64,000 nt of DNA. Origin: Mongoliibacter ruber. GTDB taxonomy: Bacteria; Bacteroidota; Bacteroidia; Cytophagales; Cyclobacteriaceae. Below the pieces are notes generated by a model. It worked only from the letters and a program-made list of their open reading frames with translations, did not search any database and was not told the DNA's origin. Both the position numbers and the translations under genes were made by a program. Position 1 is the first letter of the stretch, and each line of letters starts with the position of its first letter. The DNA is taken from assembly GCF_003003005.1 (NCBI RefSeq), contig NZ_PVTR01000005.1, positions 124,001 to 188,000 of the forward strand. The letters are read 5' to 3'. This document shows, in pieces, positions 34,213 to 46,031 of this stretch.

Positions 34213-36906
34213 ATGCCTAAAATTGAAGTATTCAGTACCAAATGGTATCAGGAAGATACGGAGTCCGCATTAGCCATTTTGGGATCAGGCATCAATGGGT
34301 TAGGAGAAGAAGAAGCTTCGCAAAGACTTGAGAAATACGGTAAAAACAAACTACCTGACCGCACGGTCATCAGTCTTAGAAAAATCATTTGGAGTCAACT
34401 TTTCAACCCTTTAATCTTCATACTGATTGCAGCAGGCATCGCTTCAGTGCTAATCGGAGAAGCCAAGGATGCCATTTTCATCCTTTTGGTGATTTTGATC
34501 AATACGGCTATAGGAGCCTATCAAGAATATAATGCAGAGAAAAGCGCATCCAACTTGCAGAAGCTCCTTAAAATCAAGGCCAGAACCAAGAGAGAAGGAA
34601 TTACCAAGGAAATCGATGCCGAAGAGTTGGTTCCTGGTGACATTGTCTTTTTAGAATCAGGAAATAAGGTACCTGCAGACCTGAGACTTTTAGAAACAGC
34701 CGGATCTGAATTAGATGAAAGCCTTTTAACAGGGGAATCTCAGTCAGTCAAAAAACATACAGATGCCATCCCTAAAGTAACAGAAGTACCGGACCGTAAA
34801 AATATGGCCTATGCTGGTGCGACAGTTATCTCTGGAAGGGCTACAGGACTAGTAGTGGCTACAGGACTGGAGACAGAGGTTGGGAAAATCGCCCTCAATG
34901 TCCAAGAAGGTGAATCGGCAAAGCCTCCCTTGATTCTCCGAATGGAAAAATTCACAAGAAACATTGCCAATATTGTCATAGTGCTCAGTGTGGTATTGGC
35001 CATTATGCTGCGTTTTCAAGGGATGGACTTTGGTTCGATTTTCTTTTTTGTGGTAGCCTTGGCGGTATCCGCTATACCTGAAGGTCTGCCTGTATCGCTT
35101 ACTGTAGCCTTGGCAGTAGCCACACGCAGGATGGCCAAAAGAAATGTGATCGTTAGAAAGCTTACCTCTGTCGAGAGTTTGGGTAGTTGTACGGTGATTG
35201 CTAGTGATAAAACAGGTACCCTGACAGTGAATCAACAGACAGTAAAAAAAATACAGCTTTCAAATGGGCAAGCCTTTGATGTGACCGGTGAAGGTTATAA
35301 TGGCGATGGAGAAATCCACTCAAATCCAGGAACTTCAATCCCGATAGGTTCCAATGACTCTGAAAACCTTGACAGAATCATCAGGGTATCTCACTTGGCC
35401 AATGAAGCTGTTTTGAAAAAATCAGAAAACACTTGGGACCACCATGGAGACGCAATGGATGTGGCCTTATTGGGAATGGGTTACAAGTTAAAAGGAGGTA
35501 CGACAAGTTTGTTAGCGCCATTCAAGGTCCTTGATATGATTCCTTACGAATCAGAAAGGAAGTTCTCAGGAGCTTTTTATCAAACAGAGAAAAAAATATT
35601 CCTTGGTGTAAAAGGGGCGGTGGAAACGATTCTTGATTTTTGCCATTTATCGGACCAGGAAAAAGAGAAACTGACCTCTGAAGCCAATCAATTGGCACTT
35701 AACGGTTATAGGGTATTGGGTTTTGCTGAAGGGCAAGTGGATAGTTTTACCAAAAAAGAATACTACCCGGACAATGCCATCCAAAGCCTGGAATTTTTGG
35801 GTTTGATCTGTTTTATTGATCCTCTAAGGGGAGAGGCAAAAGATGCTGTGCAAAAATGCAAAGCTGCTGGAATAGAAGTTTTGATGATTACAGGAGATCA
35901 CCCTGCCACTGCTTCAAACATTGCATTAGAATTGGGCTTGAAGGAGAAAACCAGAAAAGTAGTCACCGGAAAGATGCTAGCTGAAGTGGGTGATACAAAA
36001 AGTGATGCCTATGTTGATTTAGTATCATCTACAAGTGTTTTTGCCAGGGTATCTCCTACCCAAAAACTTGAAATTGTGGATGCCCTGATCAATAAAGGAG
36101 AATTTGTAGCGGTCACAGGTGACGGAGTCAATGACGCCCCGGCACTAAGAAGGGCCAACATCGGCGTGGCTATGGGTTCAGGTACAGATGTAGCCAAAGA
36201 AGTTGGGGCAATGATCGTGGTAGATGATAATTTCTCCTCTATTGTGGCAGGTGTGGAAGAAGGTCGCTTTGCTTATGACAACGTACGAAAAGTGATCTAC
36301 CTATTGGTATCTACGGGAGCAGCAGAGGTGGTGATGTTTATTTTATCCATATTGGCTGGCTTACCCTTGCCACTTTTGGCTGTACAACTTTTGTGGCTCA
36401 ACTTAGTGACCAATGGCATTCAGGACAAGGCTTTGGCATTTGAAAGTGGGGAAAAGGAAACCATGCAAAAAAGACCAAGAAAACCTTCAGAAGGTATCTT
36501 CAACCGCATCATGTCCGAACAACTGATCCTTTCTGGTCTGGTGATAGGTTTTATCGCCTTTGGATTCTGGCTATACCTACAAAATTATACTGACATTGAA
36601 GAAAATTCAGCAAGAAACATGGTTTTGCTCCTGATGGTATGCATGCAAAATATACATATTTTCAACTGTCGTTCTGAGTATAAATCAACGTTCAAAATCC
36701 CTATTTATAAAAATTACCTTTTGGTCTTGTTTGTTCTTGCTGCCCAAGGCATTCACATTCTTAGCATGCATATCCCATTTATGCAGGACATCTTACGCAT
36801 TCAACCCATTTCCATTCAGGAATGGTTGTTGGTATTAGGTCTGGCTTTACCTGTTTTGTTGGTTATGGAGTTATTCAAATTGGTAAAAACCTCCAATAGA
36901 ACATAG
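34213..36906 (+). CDS. P2-type cation-transporting ATPase
   Basis: An 897-residue ATP-driven cation pump of the inner membrane. In order: N-terminal cation-ATPase domain; actuator motif LTGES; M4 AIPEGLP; phosphorylation motif DKTGTLT with Asp332; nucleotide-binding domain; hinge TGDGVNDAPALR; six C-terminal membrane segments. The layout is that of calcium/PMR1-type pumps, but the ion site differs from SERCA: M5 reads STGAAEV rather than SNVGEV, and M6 reads NLVTNGIQD rather than NLVTDGLPA. Calcium cannot therefore be assumed; sodium or another cation is possible. It is probably co-transcribed with the M50 protease 12 bases upstream. Confidence 0.93.
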   Translation: MPKIEVFSTKWYQEDTESALAILGSGINGLGEEEASQRLEKYGKNKLPDRTVISLRKIIWSQLFNPLIFILIAAGIASVLIGEAKDAIFILLVILINTAIGAYQEYNAEKSASNLQKLLKIKARTKREGITKEIDAEELVPGDIVFLESGNKVPADLRLLETAGSELDESLLTGESQSVKKHTDAIPKVTEVPDRKNMAYAGATVISGRATGLVVATGLETEVGKIALNVQEGESAKPPLILRMEKFTRNIANIVIVLSVVLAIMLRFQGMDFGSIFFFVVALAVSAIPEGLPVSLTVALAVATRRMAKRNVIVRKLTSVESLGSCTVIASDKTGTLTVNQQTVKKIQLSNGQAFDVTGEGYNGDGEIHSNPGTSIPIGSNDSENLDRIIRVSHLANEAVLKKSENTWDHHGDAMDVALLGMGYKLKGGTTSLLAPFKVLDMIPYESERKFSGAFYQTEKKIFLGVKGAVETILDFCHLSDQEKEKLTSEANQLALNGYRVLGFAEGQVDSFTKKEYYPDNAIQSLEFLGLICFIDPLRGEAKDAVQKCKAAGIEVLMITGDHPATASNIALELGLKEKTRKVVTGKMLAEVGDTKSDAYVDLVSSTSVFARVSPTQKLEIVDALINKGEFVAVTGDGVNDAPALRRANIGVAMGSGTDVAKEVGAMIVVDDNFSSIVAGVEEGRFAYDNVRKVIYLLVSTGAAEVVMFILSILAGLPLPLLAVQLLWLNLVTNGIQDKALAFESGEKETMQKRPRKPSEGIFNRIMSEQLILSGLVIGFIAFGFWLYLQNYTDIEENSARNMVLLLMVCMQNIHIFNCRSEYKSTFKIPIYKNYLLVLFVLAAQGIHILSMHIPFMQDILRIQPISIQEWLLVLGLALPVLLVMELFKLVKTSNRT

Positions 36907-36982
36907 AATAGTTACAAGTTCCATATCAAAATATTTTTTTTCAAAAGCTAAATTTTTTAAGTTAGTTCTAAATTCAAGAAAT

Positions 36983-39241
36983 GTGATAAAGTTAAGATTA
37001 TCTAATATTTACCCTACAATTAACTTTAGTAATCTTTGTCTTACTCTTCTCAAACTTTTTCTTTTCCCTTTAGCAATTCAAGGTCAGGAATATCAAAATT
37101 ATCTTGAAAAATTCGATACTGCTTTAGAACCATCAGGCTTTGAAATAACCTATTTGACACTTGATAGAAATATCCTTTTAGAAAAGGATGAAATAAGTTT
37201 TCATGCAGTAACTGTTGACAATAAATCGAAGCGGATAGTATCTCAGAGCATCAACCTGAATATTGAACTGTTAACTCTGGATGGAGAAATCGTCGATTCC
37301 GGAATTTTTCGTTTGGTAAATGGTATCGCTCATGGCACTTTCCCTATCTCATTGACACCGGGAAGATATATTCTGATGGCATATACCGAACAAACCCGGG
37401 ATTTGCGGAAAGCATTTTTCAAAGGCCTTGCGGTAGTCGACGAATCTGGAAACCTAGAGCCAAGCAAGCCTGGTATAAGTCTACAAGTTTTCCCGGAAGG
37501 AGGCCAATTGGTCAATGACCTGAAGAACACACTTGTGATTGTGGCCAATGAAACAAATGGAAACAGCTTAGAAATCAGCGGGAGAATCACCGATGATAAA
37601 GGTATGGATGTTGGCTACTTCCGAACAGACACCTTTGGATTGGCAAAAATTCCTTTTGTGCCGAAAAAGGGAATATCCTATCAGTTGGTGCCTGAGTCAA
37701 TCGAAACCAGCGCTATTCCACTTCCAAAACCTCAGGCTTTTGGGACAACTTTACATTTATTGAATCTATATAAAAGTGAAAAAGTGATTTTTGAAATAAC
37801 CTCTACATCACTGACAGAAAACGACAGCCTTATTGTTTCGGTATTCAGTGAAAAGTCCCTAAAGGTTTTTGATACCCATCATTTCCCCGGAAATAAACTG
37901 ACAGTTTCTATTCCATACGAACTTTTGGACCAAGGTATTCATCAACTTGAAGTAATAGATTTGAATCACAATTTGATCGCCAAGAGAAAATTTTACGTGA
38001 AACCCACATTAAAACCAATAGACCTAAAACTCACCTCAGACCAGGATTTTCTAGACCTTAAAATCAATGAAAAAGAGCCAAAAAGTAACATTCCCTATGG
38101 TGTGGTGAGTTTGACTGCTCAAGGTATCAGCAATACTAACCTCGGTTTAGAAAAGCACCTTTTTATCAGGTCAATATTAAATAAAGACATTACCATCCTT
38201 GACCAGTCTCCGAACCTTCATTCGGATGAAGAACTTGAATCCTTGGATAGGATCATGATTACACTTGACAGTACAATTTTGGATCACAATTACGCTGAAT
38301 TTCAGCCAAAATCTATTCTAAAACCCGGTTTGAGCTACAGTATCAAATTTTCCGATCAAAAATCCGGTGATCCCATTGCCAACACTCCAATTTCTTACTA
38401 CAGCAATGTTTTACCTTTTTATCTAGAGGATGGAGTTACTGACGAAAATGGAATAGTCCATCTACAGGGCTTAGACTTTTTTGACAGTGCTGATTTTATC
38501 TTTCAAAAATTGGAGAGAAAATACAAAGAATTTGAAATTGAGCTTATTTCAGAAAATCTGCAAAGAAGGAATGAAGTATTGCCAGAATGGATTTACTTCC
38601 CAGGTCAAAAAGAAAAAACTACCGAAATTTTAACTCAAGCAGTAAAATCTAATCTTGCCAAAAATCAAAATGTGGATTATGAACTGGAGGAATTCACCAT
38701 TACGATCGACAAACAAGATTATGATGACAGGTATAAGATGCGCCGTATTTTCGGGAAAGGGAAAATCAAAATTGTTGACCCCAAACAAGAAAACCCCTCG
38801 CATCCCTTAATCCTGGTTCAGAATATGGGGGTAACGGTAATACCTAACGGTACAGGTGGATATAGGGCTTTGGTTGCCGGGAGGAGTCCCTCAATTTATT
38901 GGGATGGTGTCCGCCTTAATCCTGCAACCTTGATTGATAATTATACCTCGAAACAGGTGGAAGAAGTAGAGGTGCTTAGGGCTGGTGCCATTTTGTTTTA
39001 CAGCAGGCCATTCTATGAACCTTTGGAAGAAGGTAAAAAGAAACTGACCTTGCATGGTTTTCAAAACAATCCAGACATTTCAGCTGCTGCCATGGGAGAT
39101 TTCAATAAATTTTTTCCGGTCAGTCCGGAAGAAAAAAACACTGTGAGCTTTAACTTCCCTAAACCCAACAATGGTCAGCTTGAATACTCTGGTATTGACA
39201 GTGATGGAAATATTATTTTTTGGAAGTCCGAAATAGATTGA
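36983..39241 (+). CDS. large envelope protein with MG2-like N-region and TonB-receptor plug-like C-region
   Basis: A 752-residue exported protein starting at GTG; signal peptide at about residues 15-35 ending QGQ. The first half is beta-rich and resembles macroglobulin MG2-type domains (LTLDRNILLEKDEISFHAV, FPEGGQLVNDLKNT). Near 640-690 it resembles a TonB-receptor plug: SPSIYWDGVRLNP, then KQVEEVEVLRAGA. No barrel follows, since only about 75 residues remain. Bacteroidota have families of such plug-containing proteins of unknown role. Spacing of 99 bases to the GH97 gene leaves co-transcription open. Confidence 0.7.
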   Translation: MIKLRLSNIYPTINFSNLCLTLLKLFLFPLAIQGQEYQNYLEKFDTALEPSGFEITYLTLDRNILLEKDEISFHAVTVDNKSKRIVSQSINLNIELLTLDGEIVDSGIFRLVNGIAHGTFPISLTPGRYILMAYTEQTRDLRKAFFKGLAVVDESGNLEPSKPGISLQVFPEGGQLVNDLKNTLVIVANETNGNSLEISGRITDDKGMDVGYFRTDTFGLAKIPFVPKKGISYQLVPESIETSAIPLPKPQAFGTTLHLLNLYKSEKVIFEITSTSLTENDSLIVSVFSEKSLKVFDTHHFPGNKLTVSIPYELLDQGIHQLEVIDLNHNLIAKRKFYVKPTLKPIDLKLTSDQDFLDLKINEKEPKSNIPYGVVSLTAQGISNTNLGLEKHLFIRSILNKDITILDQSPNLHSDEELESLDRIMITLDSTILDHNYAEFQPKSILKPGLSYSIKFSDQKSGDPIANTPISYYSNVLPFYLEDGVTDENGIVHLQGLDFFDSADFIFQKLERKYKEFEIELISENLQRRNEVLPEWIYFPGQKEKTTEILTQAVKSNLAKNQNVDYELEEFTITIDKQDYDDRYKMRRIFGKGKIKIVDPKQENPSHPLILVQNMGVTVIPNGTGGYRALVAGRSPSIYWDGVRLNPATLIDNYTSKQVEEVEVLRAGAILFYSRPFYEPLEEGKKKLTLHGFQNNPDISAAAMGDFNKFFPVSPEEKNTVSFNFPKPNNGQLEYSGIDSDGNIIFWKSEID

Positions 39242-39328
39242 TTGTTTTAAGGGAAAGCTAAGGATCACTTTAATAATTCACTTTAGGCATTTGTCCCTTT
39301 TCCATGTATTTTTAACTTTTCCTTTTAA

Positions 39329-41479
<2,151 letters not shown>

Positions 41480-41484
41480 AATAG

Positions 41485-42969
41485 ATGAAAACATCACTGA
41501 CCTACATTTTCGCAATCCTATTTGGGTTATCATTTTCCTGTTCAGAAAAAATTACCGAACTGGAAACAACTCAATCAGAGTTCAATGAGCCCTTTCGCCC
41601 CCAATACCATTTCACTCCTCCCAGCAACTGGATGAATGACCCAAATGGTATGGTATACTGGGAAGGAGAATACCACCTTTTTTACCAATATCATCCTGAC
41701 GGGAATACCTGGGGACCAATGCATTGGGGCCATGCCATTTCAGAAGACTTGGTCCATTGGGAGCACCAACCTATTGCCTTATTTCCAGACGAACATGGGA
41801 CCATTTTCTCAGGTTCGGCAGTAGCGGATGTCGACAACACTTCTGGTTTGGGGACCACTGAAAATCCACCATTGGTAGCCATTTTCACCTACCATGATGC
41901 AGAAGGAGAAAAAGCTGGAAGGGACGATTTTCAGACTCAAGGAATAGCTTTCAGTACAGATAAAGGCAGGACTTGGTCCAAATACGAAGGCAATCCGGTT
42001 CTGGAAAGCCCTGGCATCAAAGATTTCAGAGACCCGAAAGTAGCTTGGATCGATGGTCAATGGATCATGTCCCTGGCTGTAAAGGACAGGATCAGCTTCT
42101 ACTCTTCAGACAACCTGATTGACTGGAAACACGAAAGTGATTTCGCACCGGACTGGGCAGCTTATGGAGGTGTCTGGGAATGCCCTGACTTGTTTCCGCT
42201 TAAGACTCCAGAAGGCGAAGAAAAATGGATACTATTTGTAAGCATCAATCCGGGAGGACCGCAGGGCGGCTCGGCTACACAGTATTTTATCGGCGACTTT
42301 GATGGCAAAAACTTTACTACCGAAACCACCGAGGTCAAATGGCTGGATTGGGGTGCAGACAATTATGCCGGTGTTACCTGGTCAAATGTGCCAGAATCTG
42401 ATGGAAGACGCTTGTTTATCGGTTGGATGAGTAATTGGCAATATGCCCAAGAGGTGCCTACAGAGGTTTGGCGTTCGGCCATGACAATTCCGAGAAGCTT
42501 AGATTTGTTCAGAGATGGAGAAGGTTATTCTGTGGCGTCCAAACCAGTCAAAGAACTTGGTAAACTCAGGTCAGAAACACAGAGCATTTCAGGTCAAGAA
42601 GCCTCTTTAAACCATGAATTGGTAGAATTGGAATTTGCTGTCACAGATGAGGATTTCAGGATTGAGTTTCAAAATGAGGAGAATGAAAGGCTGATTTTGG
42701 AGAAAACAGGTGAGTTCGTTGTATTGGACAGAGGTTTGTCAGGTATCACAAGTTTCAACGCTGATTTCACCAATACCCAGACTGCACCATTGGGAAACAT
42801 TCAGGTGAAAAACCTGCGAGTATTCCTAGACAGGTCCTCTGTTGAGGTTTTTATCAATGACGGTGAATTGGCACTTACAGCTTTGATTTTCCCCAATAGT
42901 CCTTACAGCAAGATTCAAATGCAGGGTTTGGGAAGTGGAAAAGCGCATTACTTGAAGAGTATTTGGTAA
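41485..42969 (+). CDS. GH32 fructan/sucrose hydrolase lipoprotein
   Basis: A 494-residue surface or periplasmic lipoprotein (lipobox SFSC) that cleaves beta-fructosides such as levan, inulin or sucrose. Family motifs: WMNDPNG with nucleophile Asp52, FRDPK with Asp183 as transition-state stabiliser, and WECPD with acid/base Glu232. The five-bladed propeller occupies about residues 35-345 and a C-terminal beta-sandwich ends with LDRSSVEVFINDGE. It follows the GH97 gene by 5 bases and is followed, after a repeat-containing spacer, by a sugar porter and fructokinase. The three steps, cleavage, uptake and phosphorylation of fructose, thus sit together. Confidence 0.95.
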   Translation: MKTSLTYIFAILFGLSFSCSEKITELETTQSEFNEPFRPQYHFTPPSNWMNDPNGMVYWEGEYHLFYQYHPDGNTWGPMHWGHAISEDLVHWEHQPIALFPDEHGTIFSGSAVADVDNTSGLGTTENPPLVAIFTYHDAEGEKAGRDDFQTQGIAFSTDKGRTWSKYEGNPVLESPGIKDFRDPKVAWIDGQWIMSLAVKDRISFYSSDNLIDWKHESDFAPDWAAYGGVWECPDLFPLKTPEGEEKWILFVSINPGGPQGGSATQYFIGDFDGKNFTTETTEVKWLDWGADNYAGVTWSNVPESDGRRLFIGWMSNWQYAQEVPTEVWRSAMTIPRSLDLFRDGEGYSVASKPVKELGKLRSETQSISGQEASLNHELVELEFAVTDEDFRIEFQNEENERLILEKTGEFVVLDRGLSGITSFNADFTNTQTAPLGNIQVKNLRVFLDRSSVEVFINDGELALTALIFPNSPYSKIQMQGLGSGKAHYLKSIW

Positions 42970-42984
42970 ATGAAGGGTAAATAT

Positions 42985-43028
42985 TTCACGCAGCGGTCGC
43001 AGCGAACCCGCCGCAATCGCCGCGTGAA
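42985..43028. repeat. GC-rich palindromic element after GH32
   Basis: TTCACGC (42985-42991) and GCGTGAA (43022-43028) are perfect inverted ends around CGC/GCC-rich sequence, conspicuously GC-rich for this genome. It might act as a transcription stop after GH32, but it lacks a T-run; it looks more like a dispersed intergenic repeat. Confidence 0.55.
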
Positions 43029-43084
43029 CCAAATGCCAATAAACCTAAGTGAAAGCGGGACAAACCTTGTTTTAATTCTTTAAA

Positions 43085-43186
43085 TCGTTCGTCACTACGT
43101 GACTTTGGACCTTTACTATTTCTTAAAGTCATTGGATTGAAATCCATGGTTATTATATCGACCGCTCCTATGGAGCTGGTTAGAAA
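43085..43186 (+). repeat. multi-hairpin element, copy B
   Basis: Three small hairpins in order: GTCAC-TAC-GTGAC (43091-43103), TGGAT-TGAA-ATCCA (43133-43146) followed by TGGTTATTATA, and GCTCC-TAT-GGAGC (43164-43176) followed by TGGTTAG. The order, short loops and A/T-rich linker after hairpin 2 resemble copies A and A' near 32.5 kb. Confidence 0.6.
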
Positions 43187-43453
43187 ATTCTGTTAAAGTG
43201 CAAATTTGCATTTAATCAGTAATACTGAAAAAATCATAAAAGTACTCCATAATCTTGACCAAATTCATTAAACTTGAATTTGGTCATTTTATTTCCAGTA
43301 AACATTCCCCAATTCTTCCCTAAGCACAATTTGAATTCAAACTCAATATCTATCTAATATCCAATATCAATGAATATCGACCACGTCTGTTTCAGGAGTT
43401 TTGAGATTGTTTACTAAATTTCAGGATTCTAATTATTCTTTCTTCCCCTACCT
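43187..43453. other. AT-rich upstream region of the sugar porter gene
   Basis: About 270 bases without a credible frame between the hairpin element and the MFS gene. It should contain the porter-kinase promoter, but no TTTG/TAnnTTTG pair stands out. Confidence 0.3.
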
Positions 43454-44794
43454 ATGAACAAAAACTACGTTTTATTCCTCTCCATCACCGCCGCTTTGGG
43501 TGGTTTTCTATTTGGATTTGATACCGCTGTCATCTCTGGTGCGGAAAGAGATATCCAACAACTTTGGAATTTAAGTGATTGGACACATGGACTTGCAGTC
43601 GCCATGGCCTTATACGGTACCGTTATCGGGGCATTGTTTGGGGGAATCCCTGCCGATAAATTTGGCAGAAAAGCTTCCTTGGTTTGGATTGGCGTTTTCT
43701 ACTTGGTATCCGCATTGGGTTCTGCCTTGGCCAATGACGTCAACACCTTTATGATTTTCAGGTTTATAGGAGGTCTTGGAGTAGGCGCTTCATCTGTTGT
43801 GGCCCCCATGTACATTTCCGAAATCGCTCCGGCCAAAAGAAGGGGACAGTTAGTCGCCCTTTACCAATTCAATATCGTCTTTGGTATTTTGGTTGCCTAT
43901 TTTTCCAACTACCTGATCGGTACAGCCAACTTGGCAGAGGCATGGAGATGGATGTTGGGTGTAGAGGCGATCCCTGCCTTGATTTATAGTATTCTCATTA
44001 TTAAAGTACCAAAGAGTCCACGCTGGCTGATTGCCAAACGACAGGATTATGAAGCTGCCAGAGAAATCCTCACCAAAACAGACCCGGAAGGGGTAGATGA
44101 AGCCATTGATCTCGCAATTGAAGAAAGCAAAGAGATCAAGGGCAATGTAGTCTGGACGGCCTTATTTCATCCGAGATTTAGAAAAGTCACCTTTTTCGCT
44201 TTTCTGATCGCCTTTTTCAACCAAATGTCGGGAATCAATGCCATCATCTATTTTGCGCCGAGGATATTCGAAGCAGCGGGTATCGCTACAGAAGACGCCT
44301 TGTTTTCTACCATAGGTATTGGCGTTATCAATATCGTTTTTACCATGTCCGGTTTATATTTGATAGACAAATTGGGCAGAAAGGTTTTGATGTATATCGG
44401 ATCTATCGGCTATATCATTTCCCTTTCGCTGATGGCTTATAGCTATTTTGGCGGTGCAGTCAGCAATACACTGTTGCCATATTTTGTGTTTGTCTTTATT
44501 GCCTCGCATGCCATAGGCCAAGGCTCAGTCATTTGGGTGTTTATTTCAGAAATTTTCCCCAACGAACTTCGTGCTTTTGGTCAATCCTTGGGTTCTTTCA
44601 CCCATTGGATATTCGCTGCCTTGATCGCCAATTTGTTTCCCTTCTTTGCCAACAGTTTTGGTGCAGGAAATATCTTCGCCTTCTTTGCGCTGATGATGGT
44701 TTTGCAATTGCTATGGGTAGCATTCAAGATGCCGGAAACCAAAGGAAAATCCTTGGAAGAAATTCAAAAAGAACTACAGAAAGAACATGTCTAA
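43454..44794 (+). CDS. MFS sugar porter
   Basis: A 446-residue inner-membrane sugar:proton symporter of the major facilitator sugar-porter branch, with twelve predicted helices. Signatures: GGFLFGFDTAVISGA in helix 1, DKFGRKASL between helices 2 and 3, RFIGGLGVGASSVVAPMYISE in helix 4, PKSPRWL at the end of the N-half, FFNQMSGINAIIYFAP in helix 7, and PETKGKSLEEI at the C-terminus. Its last 8 bases overlap the fructokinase gene, so the two are translationally coupled, pointing to fructose or sucrose as substrate. The GH32 enzyme lies just upstream. Confidence 0.95.
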   Translation: MNKNYVLFLSITAALGGFLFGFDTAVISGAERDIQQLWNLSDWTHGLAVAMALYGTVIGALFGGIPADKFGRKASLVWIGVFYLVSALGSALANDVNTFMIFRFIGGLGVGASSVVAPMYISEIAPAKRRGQLVALYQFNIVFGILVAYFSNYLIGTANLAEAWRWMLGVEAIPALIYSILIIKVPKSPRWLIAKRQDYEAAREILTKTDPEGVDEAIDLAIEESKEIKGNVVWTALFHPRFRKVTFFAFLIAFFNQMSGINAIIYFAPRIFEAAGIATEDALFSTIGIGVINIVFTMSGLYLIDKLGRKVLMYIGSIGYIISLSLMAYSYFGGAVSNTLLPYFVFVFIASHAIGQGSVIWVFISEIFPNELRAFGQSLGSFTHWIFAALIANLFPFFANSFGAGNIFAFFALMMVLQLLWVAFKMPETKGKSLEEIQKELQKEHV

Positions 44795-45701
44795 GAAAGT
44801 CGTATGTTTTGGAGAAATGCTCTGGGATTGTTTCCCAGACCATGAAATACCAGGAGGAGCACCTATGAATGTGGCCTTGCACCTTATGCAACTGGGTTTG
44901 GATGTCAACATGATTTCCCGATTGGGGAAGGATACATATGGAGATAAGTTATTGGACTTTGTAAAAGGATATGGGCTCAATACCAGTGAAATCCAATTGG
45001 ATGAAACCCATCCTACCGGTACGGTGACTGTGGACAATAAAGATCCTGAAAATATCAAGTACACCATCAATTCCCCCGCGGCATGGGATTATGTGGCCTT
45101 GACGGATTCCAATTCTTTGACAGTCAATCAAGCGGATGCGTTTATTTTTGGGAGTTTGGGGGTACGGAATCAAGCGAGTTGGGACACCCTCTACCACCTG
45201 ATCCATAGTCCTGTACTTAAGATCTTTGACATCAACTTAAGAGCCCCCTATTTTGATTTTGAGCAAATTGAGATCATCCTTGGCTATACCGATATCCTAA
45301 AAATCAACGAAGACGAATTGCTGCTTGTGGCGGATTATTTCCATATGGCTTTGCCAGAGGACCGCTCGGATATGATTATGATTGCCGAGGCGGTAAGCAG
45401 CTACCTCTCCTTGCATTTCCCCATTCAGATGGTCTGCGTCACTTTGGGAAGTAAGGGAGCCATGATTTATAAAAATGGCAAAATTTTCAAACATCCAGGC
45501 TACAAAGTACAGGTAGAGGACACTGTAGGAGCCGGAGATGCCTTTCTCAGCGGATTTGTCAAGTCATACTTGGATGGCAAAAACAACCAGGAAATCCTGG
45601 ACTTTGCCTGTGCCCTTGGTGCTTTTGTAGCTACCAAAAAAGGAGGTACGCCAAAGTATGATGTGGAGGAGGTAGGAAAAGTAATGAAAGGCTTGGCTTA
45701 G
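44787..45701 (+). CDS. PfkB-family carbohydrate kinase, probable fructokinase
   Basis: A 304-residue cytoplasmic ribokinase-fold enzyme that phosphorylates a sugar, here most likely fructose. It opens with VVCFGEMLWDCFPD and GGAPMNVALHLMQLG, the fructokinase type of PfkB N-terminus, and carries the catalytic signature DTVGAGDAFLSGFV near residue 245, whose Asp is the base. It overlaps the sugar porter by 8 bases, a strong sign of coupled function. Together with the GH32 enzyme it forms a fructan/sucrose path. The downstream spacer holds a large palindrome about 260 bases on. Confidence 0.93.
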   Translation: MSKKVVCFGEMLWDCFPDHEIPGGAPMNVALHLMQLGLDVNMISRLGKDTYGDKLLDFVKGYGLNTSEIQLDETHPTGTVTVDNKDPENIKYTINSPAAWDYVALTDSNSLTVNQADAFIFGSLGVRNQASWDTLYHLIHSPVLKIFDINLRAPYFDFEQIEIILGYTDILKINEDELLLVADYFHMALPEDRSDMIMIAEAVSSYLSLHFPIQMVCVTLGSKGAMIYKNGKIFKHPGYKVQVEDTVGAGDAFLSGFVKSYLDGKNNQEILDFACALGAFVATKKGGTPKYDVEEVGKVMKGLA

Positions 45702-45963
45702 GGAGAAAAAAAATATGTTGAATTTAAAGTTTGCTGAAATGCTGTTTAACTGATAAAACGGATTATTTTTATACATATCCAAAACTACATCTGTATTCAA
45801 TGGCAATTTTACCGATTTCATCTATTCTATGAAATTGCATCTGCCACGGACAAGCTATTCTTAGAATGAGATCAAAGGTGTCGTGCACATCCATTTAACT
45901 TTTTAAAAAAAACTGTTCAATTGCCTAGAAATTATAGTCCCTAATTTTATCAATACATTGTTT
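45702..45963. other. AT-rich spacer after the fructokinase gene
   Basis: I see no coding frame, RNA gene or clear terminator directly after the kinase stop. Confidence 0.35.
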
Positions 45964-45995
45964 ACTGCTTGGTTTTTTGCAAAAAACCAAGCAGT
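45964..45995. repeat. perfect 32-base palindrome
   Basis: ACTGCTTGGTTTTTTG and its exact reverse complement meet without a spacer at 45964-45995. As RNA this would form a long hairpin; only a weak T-run (ATTTT) follows on the plus strand, so a terminator role for the kinase transcript is possible but not certain. Confidence 0.7.
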
Positions 45996-46031
45996 ATTTT
46001 CCACCGATCTCACTGATTATCAACTCATATT

